A stretch of DNA of 7,957 bases, from positions 1 through 7,957 of the forward strand of contig DIAV01000296.1 of assembly GCA_002415895.1 (NCBI GenBank), given 5' to 3'. The stretch's first letter is position 1, and every line of letters begins with the position of its first letter. The notes beneath the pieces are model-generated. The model did not search any database. It was not told the origin of the DNA and saw nothing but the letters and a program-made list of their open reading frames with translations. The translations under genes and the position numbers were made by a program. The stretch is from Anaerolineales bacterium UBA5069 (lineage in GTDB: Bacteria; Chloroflexota; Anaerolineae; Caldilineales; Caldilineaceae). Below, piece by piece: positions 1 to 5,925 of this stretch.

Positions 1-17
1 CGTACTTGCCGGATGCA

Positions 18-52
18 CCACTTACCACTTACCACTTACCAGTTACCACTTA
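18..52. repeat. Tandem heptanucleotide repeat, five units
   Basis: Five head-to-tail copies of CCACTTA, the fourth with one change (CCAGTTA); a partial unit (CCAA) follows. The array ends 39 bases before the start of the polyprenyl synthase gene. Seven-base tandem arrays (STRR-type) are known between genes in cyanobacteria and some other bacteria; they are thought to arise by replication slippage. No function can be read from the sequence. The array could extend no further left, because bases 1-17 do not fit the unit. Confidence 0.9.
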
Positions 53-91
53 CCAATCAACACGGCTCCATTCCTTGAAACGGACCCTGCA

Positions 92-1129
92 ATGTCTCAA
101 ATCGCGCTGACGCGTTTTATTGGTGAATGGCTACCGCCCATTGAGGCGGAAATGCGCTCGCTGCTGGACAACAACGAGGAGGCTGTCGGCGCGCTCTACG
201 GCATGTTGCGCTACCACATGGGCTGGGCCAACACGCGCTTTGACGCCGAACTTGCGCCGGCGGGCAAGCGGTTGCGCCCCATCTTCTGCCTTTTGGCCTG
301 CGCCGAGGTGGGCGGCACTGTGGAGACGGCGGTTCCGGCCGCCGCGGCCCTCGAACTGCTGCACAACTTCTCGCTGATTCATGATGACATTGAGGATGGC
401 GACGAACAGCGCCGCCACCGCGCCACTCTGTGGAAAGTCTGGGGCGTGCCGCAGGCGATCAACGCGGGCGACAGCCTCTTCGCCATTGCCTTTGCCGCCA
501 TGCAGCGGCTGCATGACCGCGGCCTGAGCGCCGAGGCTACGTTGGCCGCGCTGCGCGTCTTCACGCAGATGTGCATTGCCCTGACTGAGGGGCAGCACCT
601 TGACATGGGCTTTGAAGAACGTGACGACGTGACCGTGCCCGAGTACCTGCGCATGATTCAGGGCAAAACGGGCGCGCTGGTGGGTGCCAGTGTGGCGATT
701 GGCGCAATTGTGGGCGGGGTTGAAGCCGAACAGAGCGAGGCGCTGTGGCGCTATGGTCAGGCTGTAGGACTCGCCTTTCAAGTGCAGGATGATGTGCTGG
801 GCATTTGGGGTGATCCTGCACAGACAGGCAAGGCCGCGGGCAATGACGTGCTGCGACGCAAGAAGAGCCTGCCCATGCTTTATGCCCTGAATCATGCCGC
901 CACGGGCGCACGCTTGGCCGCACTGCTGGCTGCCGCCGACTTTGGCCCGGCGCGCCTGGACGATGCACTCGCCTTGCTCGATGAAGCGGGGGCGCGCACC
1001 TATGCCGAGGCGCAGGTGCAGCGGCTGCACGATAACGCGATGGCCGCGCTGCAGGAAGCGCTGGGCGCACGCGCTGCCCATTCGCCGCTGCGCACGCTGG
1101 CCGAAAGCCTGCTCAACCGCACACGCTAA
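92..1129 (+). CDS. Polyprenyl (probably geranylgeranyl) diphosphate synthase
   Basis: A 345-residue trans-isoprenyl diphosphate synthase of normal family length, expected to be cytosolic. It condenses isopentenyl diphosphate onto an allylic diphosphate to make the precursor of carotenoids, quinone tails or other terpenoids. Visible motifs are the IPP-binding GKRLRP (58-63), the first Asp-rich motif DDIED (98-102) followed by RRHR (107-110), QGKT (190-193), the second Asp-rich motif DDVLG (233-237, in FQVQDDVLGIWGD), and RRKKSLP downstream. The last Asp of the second motif is Gly, which is common in GGPP-synthase-like members. Phe93 lies five residues before the first motif and Ser94 four before. 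In archaeal-type GGPP synthases an aromatic residue at -5 limits chain length to about C20, so GGPP is the inferred product; FPP or a longer chain is not excluded. The ATG at 92 gives a normal N-terminus, although the Shine-Dalgarno sequence is weak (GGAC-like). No terpenoid pathway genes adjoin it. Confidence 0.93.
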   Translation: MSQIALTRFIGEWLPPIEAEMRSLLDNNEEAVGALYGMLRYHMGWANTRFDAELAPAGKRLRPIFCLLACAEVGGTVETAVPAAAALELLHNFSLIHDDIEDGDEQRRHRATLWKVWGVPQAINAGDSLFAIAFAAMQRLHDRGLSAEATLAALRVFTQMCIALTEGQHLDMGFEERDDVTVPEYLRMIQGKTGALVGASVAIGAIVGGVEAEQSEALWRYGQAVGLAFQVQDDVLGIWGDPAQTGKAAGNDVLRRKKSLPMLYALNHAATGARLAALLAAADFGPARLDDALALLDEAGARTYAEAQVQRLHDNAMAALQEALGARAAHSPLRTLAESLLNRTR

Positions 1130-1248
1130 CTAAACTGACACCGCAATAGGACGCCAGCAACAACGTCTCAACCCAAAAACACAGAGAACGCAAAGAGCAG
1201 GGGAAAAGCAACGACCCTGCATGAGCGTATGGGCGCGTCGGCTAAAGG

Positions 1249-1294
1249 GTGCATCGCGCAAGTACACACGATTACGCGCACTTGCGCGATGCAC
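1249..1294. repeat. Perfect 15-bp inverted repeat, 16-base loop
   Basis: The left arm GTGCATCGCGCAAGT (1249-1263) is the exact reverse complement of the right arm ACTTGCGCGATGCAC (1280-1294). The arms are GC-rich and the loop is 16 bases. No T-run follows on the + strand, so this is not a standard intrinsic terminator. It lies about 40 bases upstream of the predicted -10 element of the transporter gene, so it could be an operator, a hairpin at the end of the preceding transcript, or a fragment of a dispersed repeat. Confidence 0.85.
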
Positions 1295-1333
1295 AGCGGC
1301 GCGTCCTCGAGAACGGCGGCGAAACTGCAATTG

Positions 1334-1342
1334 TGCTAGAAT
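1334..1342 (+). promoter_or_regulatory. Extended -10 promoter for the AspT-type transporter
   Basis: TGCTAGAAT reads as TGn followed by TAGAAT, five of six matches to TATAAT. No good -35 hexamer lies 16-18 bases upstream, which is acceptable for an extended -10 promoter. Transcription would start near 1349, within or next to the palindrome TTGCGCAA (1350-1357), giving a leader of roughly 70 bases before the ATG at 1422. Confidence 0.5.
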
Positions 1343-1421
1343 GCGTCGATTGCGCAACTTTTCACATTTGCACCGCGATTTTGCGCGGCAGCCATTTATT
1401 TGAATTTCAGGAAACCGACGC

Positions 1422-3068
1422 ATGATTGCTTTCTTGGTCAAAAATCCATTGTTGCTCCTCTTTGTCACCGCGGCCCTGGGCTATGCCATTGGGCGCATCC
1501 GCATCAAGGGCGCGAGTCTGGGTGTGGCAGCCGTCCTCTTTGTAGGTCTTTTCATTGGCTCGTTCAGCCCTGACCTGAAGATTCCCGACTTCGCGTTCAC
1601 CTTTGGCCTCGCGGTCTTCGTTTACACCATTGGCCTGAGCAGCGGTGCGGGCTTTTTTGCCTCCTTCACACGTAAGGGGCTGCGCGACAATATTTTCATC
1701 TTTACGATGCTGCTGTTGGCCTTTGGCATGGTGTTGCTGAGTGCGGGCTGGTTTGGGCTCAAGCCCACGGTGGCTGCGGGTGTCTTCGCAGGCAGCCTGA
1801 CAAACACGCCGGCGCTGGGTGGCGTGCTCGACGCAATCCGCAATGCGGCGGGGGCCAACCTGGAGAGCGTGCTTGCCGAGCCGGTTGTCGGCTACTCCGT
1901 CACCTACCCGCTGGGCGTGCTTGGGCCAATCTTCGCCATTTTGATCATGAGCCGCGTCTTCCGCATTAATTATCGCAAGGAAGCTGCGCGCCTCAAGGCT
2001 TTCAATCTGGTGGAGCAGGAAATCTACAATGTGACGGTGCGGGTGGGGGCCAGCGGTGTAACGTCAACCACGTTGCATGAGTTTACGGCAAGCCAACGTC
2101 CCAATGTGGTCTTTGGGCGCTTTGAGCGCAACGGTGTGATCAGCCTTGCCGACGGTTCCACACGCCTGCAGCCGGGCGACCTTGTGAGCATTGTGGGCGG
2201 GCCTGAGGATGTGGACGCTGCCGCCGCGCTCCTGGGCACAGTGGTGGATGAACATCTCGATTTTGACCGCAGCAACTATGACTTTCGCCGTATCTTCGTC
2301 TCGCACGGTGATGTGGTGGGGCGCAAGATTGGTGACCTGAAGCTGCCCGAAAAGTATGATGCCATTATCACGCGCGTGCGCCGCGGCGACGTGGATTTTC
2401 TCGCCAACGCCAACACCGTGCTGGAGCTGGGTGACCGTGTGCGCGTGGTCGCGGCGCGCGGGCGCATGAAAGAAGTGAGCGAGTTCTTCGGTGATTCCTA
2501 CAAAGACCTTAGCGAAGTGGACCTGCTTTCCTTTGGCCTGGGCATGTCGCTGGGCCTGCTCCTGGGTTTGGTCCCCATTCCGCTGCCGGGGGGCGTGACG
2601 ATTACGCTGGGTTCGGCAGGTGGCCCGCTGCTGGTGGCGCTTGTGCTGGGCGCACTGCGCCGCACCGGCCCCATTGTCTGGACGATGCCCTACAGCGCCA
2701 ACCTCACGCTGCGCCAGTTGGGCTTGATTATGCTGCTGGCGACGGTTGGGCTGAAGTCGGGCTACACTTTTCTCAGCACCTTCACGCAGAGTGGCGGCGT
2801 CGTCATCTTTCTTGCGGGCGCGATCATTAGCACGGCAACGCCTCTGCTGGCGCTCTTTGTTGGCTACAAGCTCCTCAAAATTCCCTTTGGTATGCTCACG
2901 GGCATGGTCGCCTCCATGCACACGCAACCCGCCGTTTTGGGTTTTGCCAATGAGCAGTCGGAGGACGAAGCGCCGAATCTTGGCTGGTCGCTCGTTTTTC
3001 CGCTGGCAACAATCAGCAAGATCATTCTCGCGCAACTTCTGCTTAGCATTCTGAGTCGGGCCGGATAG
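1422..3068 (+). CDS. AspT/YidE/YbjL-family membrane transporter with central RCK_C domains
   Basis: A 548-residue inner-membrane protein with the architecture of the aspartate:alanine exchanger family (TC 2.A.81). The N-terminal membrane half spans about residues 1-185. Two soluble TrkA-C/RCK_C-like domains follow (about 198-275 and 285-362), then a C-terminal membrane half (about 363-548). The two membrane halves carry matching re-entrant-type motifs, GSLTNTPALGG (124-134) and GMVASMHTQPAVLG (494-507), as expected of an internal duplication. Family members exchange amino acids or dicarboxylates; the substrate here cannot be read. The RCK_C domains suggest regulation by a small ligand. The ATG at 1422 is preceded by AGGA (1409-1412) at nine bases spacing. 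The TrkA-C content can lead to mislabelling as a potassium channel, but no TrkA-N/Rossmann domain is present. A small membrane protein gene follows after 51 bases and is probably co-transcribed. Confidence 0.9.
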   Translation: MIAFLVKNPLLLLFVTAALGYAIGRIRIKGASLGVAAVLFVGLFIGSFSPDLKIPDFAFTFGLAVFVYTIGLSSGAGFFASFTRKGLRDNIFIFTMLLLAFGMVLLSAGWFGLKPTVAAGVFAGSLTNTPALGGVLDAIRNAAGANLESVLAEPVVGYSVTYPLGVLGPIFAILIMSRVFRINYRKEAARLKAFNLVEQEIYNVTVRVGASGVTSTTLHEFTASQRPNVVFGRFERNGVISLADGSTRLQPGDLVSIVGGPEDVDAAAALLGTVVDEHLDFDRSNYDFRRIFVSHGDVVGRKIGDLKLPEKYDAIITRVRRGDVDFLANANTVLELGDRVRVVAARGRMKEVSEFFGDSYKDLSEVDLLSFGLGMSLGLLLGLVPIPLPGGVTITLGSAGGPLLVALVLGALRRTGPIVWTMPYSANLTLRQLGLIMLLATVGLKSGYTFLSTFTQSGGVVIFLAGAIISTATPLLALFVGYKLLKIPFGMLTGMVASMHTQPAVLGFANEQSEDEAPNLGWSLVFPLATISKIILAQLLLSILSRAG

Positions 3069-3119
3069 GCAGACGGATCGCCTCAGGCGCATTTTTGAGC
3101 AACACTCAATGAGCACACC

Positions 3120-3488
3120 ATGAAGCAACCCACACGCAACGCGGCACATGCGCGACCGCCGATTCAGTTGACGGGTATTCTCTTTGCGCTCGTGGCTAAT
3201 TTGCTCTTTGTCTACCTGGCCGACCGGCTTGTGCGCCTGATTAACGCGCCCGCCTCCTTTGAACTGGCGGCAACGCTGATTGCGCCGCTGCTCGTTGGTG
3301 TGGCCACGGCCTTTTATGTGCGAGCGCGGGGCGGTATCCACGCGCTGATTGGCGGTATGCTCAGCATACCCGTGTTGGCGCTGCTTGTTTTTGGCGGCAC
3401 GTGGCAATTCGCGCTGCTGGCGGGCGCCTTTTGCGCGCTCGGCGGCGCACTCACCGAGCGCGTGCTGCGCGGCCGCGCGGTGGATTAA
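3120..3488 (+). CDS. Small four-helix membrane protein of unknown function
   Basis: I do not recognise a family. The 122-residue product has a basic, Pro-containing N-terminus (about 1-14). Four hydrophobic segments follow, near residues 16-35, 47-67, 73-92 and 95-113, and then a short basic tail (RVLRGRAVD). Gly/Ala-rich helices (LIGGM, GAFCALGGAL) are compatible with tight helix packing. No catalytic motif is visible. It begins 51 bases after the AspT-type transporter on the same strand with no terminator between them, so shared transcription is likely and an accessory role is possible but unproven. The ATG at 3120 lacks a strong Shine-Dalgarno sequence. A different-frame ATG at 3109 is not its start. 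Codon usage and hydrophobic pattern support a real gene. Confidence 0.75.
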   Translation: MKQPTRNAAHARPPIQLTGILFALVANLLFVYLADRLVRLINAPASFELAATLIAPLLVGVATAFYVRARGGIHALIGGMLSIPVLALLVFGGTWQFALLAGAFCALGGALTERVLRGRAVD

Positions 3489-3505
3489 GCGCTGCACATT
3501 CTGAC

Positions 3506-3529
3506 GCAAGGGCGCTCTTGCCCCCTTGC
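3506..3529 (+). terminator. Possible hairpin terminator after the small membrane protein
   Basis: GCAAGGG (3506-3512) pairs perfectly with CCCTTGC (3523-3529) around a 10-base loop, starting 17 bases after the stop codon. Alternative pairings exist inside it (GGGC with GCCC). No T-run follows, so intrinsic termination would be weak. The placement fits the 3' end of the transporter/membrane-protein transcript. Confidence 0.3.
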
Positions 3530-3609
3530 AGAAGCAGCTATGGGTTGCAGCACTAACCCTTTGCGCAGTGCATCCCCATCGTTCGGCGGAAGCGCATTGC
3601 GCCGTTTCC

Positions 3610-3618
3610 TGTTAAACT
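3610..3618 (+). promoter_or_regulatory. Weak candidate promoter for the ABC exporter
   Basis: TGTTAAACT can be read as TGn plus a -10-like TAAACT. No -35 element at proper spacing is evident. It would give a leader of about 130 bases before the start at 3758, including the GC-rich stems at 3647-3664 and 3686-3721. A promoter somewhere in 3489-3700 is plausible because the gap to the previous gene is 269 bases. Confidence 0.25.
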
Positions 3619-3685
3619 CTCTATCGACCAAACGATTATGTAACGACGCGGCCGCGTGGCCGCGCGCTTGTGTTGTAATTGCCTG

Positions 3686-3721
3686 CACCGCGTCGCCGCC
3701 AGTTCGGCAAGCGGCGCGGTG
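3686..3721 (+). promoter_or_regulatory. GC-rich stem in the leader of the ABC exporter gene
   Basis: CACCGCG (3686-3692) pairs with CGCGGTG (3715-3721), and CCGC (3696-3699) with GCGG (3711-3714). This makes an 11-bp stem with a three-base bulge and an 11-base loop. A second small stem, CGCGGCC/GGCCGCG, lies at 3647-3664 with loop GCGT. The larger stem ends 24 bases before the AAAGGA ribosome binding site, so it could influence translation. GC-rich DNA forms such stems by chance, and no riboswitch class is recognised. Confidence 0.3.
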
Positions 3722-3757
3722 GACAATTGCAGCCATCCGACCCGCAAAGGATGTGCC

Positions 3758-5671
3758 ATGTACGACCATAGTTGGTGGAGTGTCATCGCCTACGACAAAT
3801 CCAAACCGCGCCCGGCCGTCAACAAGGCAGTGCTCAAACGCATCTTTGCCTATGCGTGGCCCTATCGTTACTCGGTGTTGATTGTACTTGTCACCATCGT
3901 CAGCATTGCGCTGCTGGATTTGGTTCCGCCCCTGCTCTACCGCGATCTCATCGACAACGTCATCCCCCAGCGCAATTATGCGCGGCTCAACCTCGTTGCG
4001 CTGGGCATGATCGCCATCCCTGTGATCAGCGGGTTAATCTCCGTGGTGCAGCGCTATTACAGCGCCAAGGCAGGCGAGGGAATCATTTATGACCTGCGCC
4101 AGGAGATGTACGAGCATTTGCAGCGCATGGGGCTGCGCTTCTTTACAAACACAAAGTCGGGCGACATCATTTCGCGCTTCACCAGCGATGTTGTAGGCGC
4201 GCAGGGTGCAATTACCGGCACGCTGCCCAACATTGTCACCAACACCGTCGTGCTTGTCTCAACGCTGGCCGTGATGCTGACGATTGAGTGGCGGCTGACG
4301 CTGCTTTCTGTGGCCGTGGTGCCCCTCTTCCTGATTCCGGCACGGCGCGTTGCGGGCATCCTGCGCGGCATTCGCCGTAACGCCATGGAGTACAACGCCG
4401 AGATGAGCAACATCGTCAACGAGACGCTGACGATTAACGGCGCGCTCCTTGTCAAGACCTTTGGCAGCGGCTCGCGCGAGCGCGCGCACTTTGCCGAAGT
4501 CAACCGCAAGACCGCCGACGTTGGCCGCCGGCGCGCGCAGGTGGGGCAGTGGTTCTTCATGGGGCTGGGAATATCGGGAGCGATTGGTACGGCCATTGTC
4601 TACTACGCGGGCGGCCTCATGGCGCTCAACGGCACAATTACCGTGGGCACCATTGTGGCCTTTGTTGCCTACCTCTTTCGCCTCTATGGCCCCATTTCGG
4701 CGCTCTCCAACGTGCAGGTGGAGTTTGTACAGTCCATGGTCTCGTTTGAACGCGTCTTTGAATACCTGGACCAGCCCGTCGAAGTGCAGGAGCGAGAGGA
4801 CGCCGTCAAGCTGGACAACGTGGCCGGGCGCGTCCACTTCGAGAATGTCACCTTCGGCTATGGTGAAGCCGCGGCCAAGGCTGAGATGTCCGACGCCACA
4901 GATGAGGGCGATGATGGCGACGGCGCCGGGAACGGTGCGGAACCGACGCCGCGCAGCGTGCTGGGCCGCCTCTGGGCTGTGGATGACGTCACCTTCACCG
5001 TGGAGCCCGGGCAACTGGTTGCGCTGGTGGGACCCAGCGGCGCCGGCAAAACCACAATTACCTATCTGCTGCCGCGCCTCTATGACCCCACGGGCGGCAG
5101 CATTACGATTGACGGCCACGACCTGCGCGACGTTGAACTCGAGTCGCTTGCCGGGCAAATTGGCATGGTAACGCAGGAGACGTACCTCTTCCATGACAGC
5201 GTGCTGGCCAACCTGCGCTATGCGCGCCCCGAGGCCACCCAGGCCGAGATTGAAGATGCGTGCCGCGCCGCCTATATCTATGACCGCATTATGGCCTTCC
5301 CCGAGGGCTTTGCGACGATTGTGGGCGAGCGCGGCTACCGCATGAGCGGCGGCGAAAAGCAGCGGCTGGCAATTGCGCGTGTCATCCTCAAGAACCCGCG
5401 CATCATGGTCATGGACGAAGCCACGTCGCACCTGGATTCGCAGAGCGAAGCGTATATTCAGGCCGCCCTGGCCCCGCTCATGGAGGGGCGCACCAGTTTT
5501 GTCATTGCGCATCGCCTCTCTACGGTGCTGGCCGCCGACAGCATTCTGGTTATGGACAAGGGGCGGCTGGTGGAGCAGGGCACCCATGCCGAACTGCTGG
5601 CGCGCGGTGGTCTCTATACAAAGCTGTATGAAACGCAGTTCCAGCGCGACACGGAGCCGGCCACAGCGTAG
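3758..5671 (+). CDS. ABC exporter, fused permease and ATPase (MsbA/BmrA-like half-transporter)
   Basis: A 637-residue inner-membrane half-transporter that would work as a dimer, using ATP hydrolysis to export a lipid, drug or peptide; the substrate is not readable. Six transmembrane segments lie near residues 38-60, 78-100, 157-175, 181-198, 265-287 and 293-312. The ATPase follows: A-loop Tyr368, Walker A GPSGAGKT (425-432), Q-loop Gln473, signature MSGGEKQR (529-536), Walker B ending Asp553 with catalytic Glu554, D-loop SHLD (557-560) and switch His585. All ATPase residues are intact. Between Tyr368 and Walker A there are 57 residues instead of about 25, the extra part being an acidic, Gly/Ala-rich insert (about 369-400). 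The ATG at 3758 is chosen because AAAGGA (3746-3751) precedes it by six bases and because MYDHSWW is a plausible N-terminus. The frame stays open upstream to 3656, but that extension has no membrane or conserved character. An intrinsic terminator follows, so the gene is likely monocistronic. Confidence 0.93.
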   Translation: MYDHSWWSVIAYDKSKPRPAVNKAVLKRIFAYAWPYRYSVLIVLVTIVSIALLDLVPPLLYRDLIDNVIPQRNYARLNLVALGMIAIPVISGLISVVQRYYSAKAGEGIIYDLRQEMYEHLQRMGLRFFTNTKSGDIISRFTSDVVGAQGAITGTLPNIVTNTVVLVSTLAVMLTIEWRLTLLSVAVVPLFLIPARRVAGILRGIRRNAMEYNAEMSNIVNETLTINGALLVKTFGSGSRERAHFAEVNRKTADVGRRRAQVGQWFFMGLGISGAIGTAIVYYAGGLMALNGTITVGTIVAFVAYLFRLYGPISALSNVQVEFVQSMVSFERVFEYLDQPVEVQEREDAVKLDNVAGRVHFENVTFGYGEAAAKAEMSDATDEGDDGDGAGNGAEPTPRSVLGRLWAVDDVTFTVEPGQLVALVGPSGAGKTTITYLLPRLYDPTGGSITIDGHDLRDVELESLAGQIGMVTQETYLFHDSVLANLRYARPEATQAEIEDACRAAYIYDRIMAFPEGFATIVGERGYRMSGGEKQRLAIARVILKNPRIMVMDEATSHLDSQSEAYIQAALAPLMEGRTSFVIAHRLSTVLAADSILVMDKGRLVEQGTHAELLARGGLYTKLYETQFQRDTEPATA

Positions 5672-5741
5672 CAGGCACGGCCACAGCCTTCCCGACGCCA
5701 TCTGGTTTTTCCACCCTTAAGGCCCCAATTAACCGCCCTTC

Positions 5742-5783
5742 ACCGGACCTTCAAGTGCTACGGCGCTTGAAGGTCCGGTTTTT
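5742..5783 (+). terminator. Intrinsic terminator of the ABC exporter gene
   Basis: Bases 5742-5758 pair with 5763-5779 in a 17-bp stem with a single G-U pair (5756/5765). It is capped by the tetraloop TACG closed by C-G, i.e. the very stable cUACGg loop in RNA. A run of five T (5779-5783) follows at once. It lies 70 bases after the stop codon and insulates the exporter from the downstream iron genes. Confidence 0.93.
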
Positions 5784-5798
5784 GCGTATAGTCAGGGC

Positions 5799-5826
5799 TT
5801 GAAATGTGCGGTTTATCTGACATAAT
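5799..5826 (+). promoter_or_regulatory. Strong sigma70-type promoter of the iron-uptake genes
   Basis: The -35 TTGAAA (5799-5804, five of six to TTGACA) and the -10 CATAAT (5821-5826, five of six to TATAAT) are separated by 16 bases. TGA precedes the -10, giving a TGn extension. It starts just after the exporter's terminator. The predicted start near 5833 gives a leader of about 90 bases to the ATG at 5926. No clear Fur or DtxR box overlaps it by eye, although iron control would be expected for this locus. Confidence 0.75.
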
Positions 5827-5925
5827 GGCACGACTGCCTGCGAGCCTTGAGCGCGGCACAAACCTGCCAATTGACAAGCAAGCGCGAGCGACAAGCGCCG
5901 TGCTCGATTCCGGAGGATTCAAGAC

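Larger units (their letters stand above)
1130..1421. other. Intergenic region with inverted repeat and promoter
   Basis: This 292-base stretch has no convincing gene; a 60-codon open frame at 1221-1403 has no recognisable product or ribosome binding site. It holds an A-rich segment at 1171-1200 (ACACAGAGAACGCAAAGAG), the 15-bp inverted repeat at 1249-1294, an extended -10 promoter at 1334-1342 and a palindrome TTGCGCAA at 1350-1357. It ends in the ribosome binding site of the downstream transporter. No T-rich intrinsic terminator is seen after the polyprenyl synthase gene. The A-rich segment resembles the CACAGAGAACACAGAG-type low-complexity sequence often met between genes in many bacteria; that comparison is from memory. 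Confidence 0.6.

Noticed and set aside
131..1081. Long open frame on the minus strand opposite the polyprenyl synthase
   Set aside because: It mirrors a clearly conserved gene, has no recognisable motifs, and such antisense frames are common in GC-rich DNA. The same applies to the minus-strand frames at 2064-3509 and 4259-5701.
1422..3068. Trk-type potassium channel or TrkA protein
   Set aside because: RCK_C domains are present but there is no TrkA-N nucleotide-binding domain and no selectivity-filter motif; duplicated membrane halves fit the AspT/YidE family.
3091..3108. Small TTGAG/CTCAA hairpin between the transporter and the small membrane protein
   Set aside because: It has only five base pairs and no T-run after it; not enough to call a terminator.
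3656..3757. Upstream extension of the ABC exporter frame
   Set aside because: The good ribosome binding site AAAGGA sits just before 3758, the extra 34 residues look like translated GC-rich leader, and the leader contains stem structures.
3540..3881. Open frame overlapping the exporter's leader and start
   Set aside because: It has no ribosome binding site or recognisable protein character and runs out of frame into a well-supported gene.
5799..5925. Fur or DtxR/IdeR operator at the iron-locus promoter
   Set aside because: I looked for GATAAT-type and TTAGGTTAG-type palindromes and saw none convincing by eye; regulation by iron remains an expectation only.
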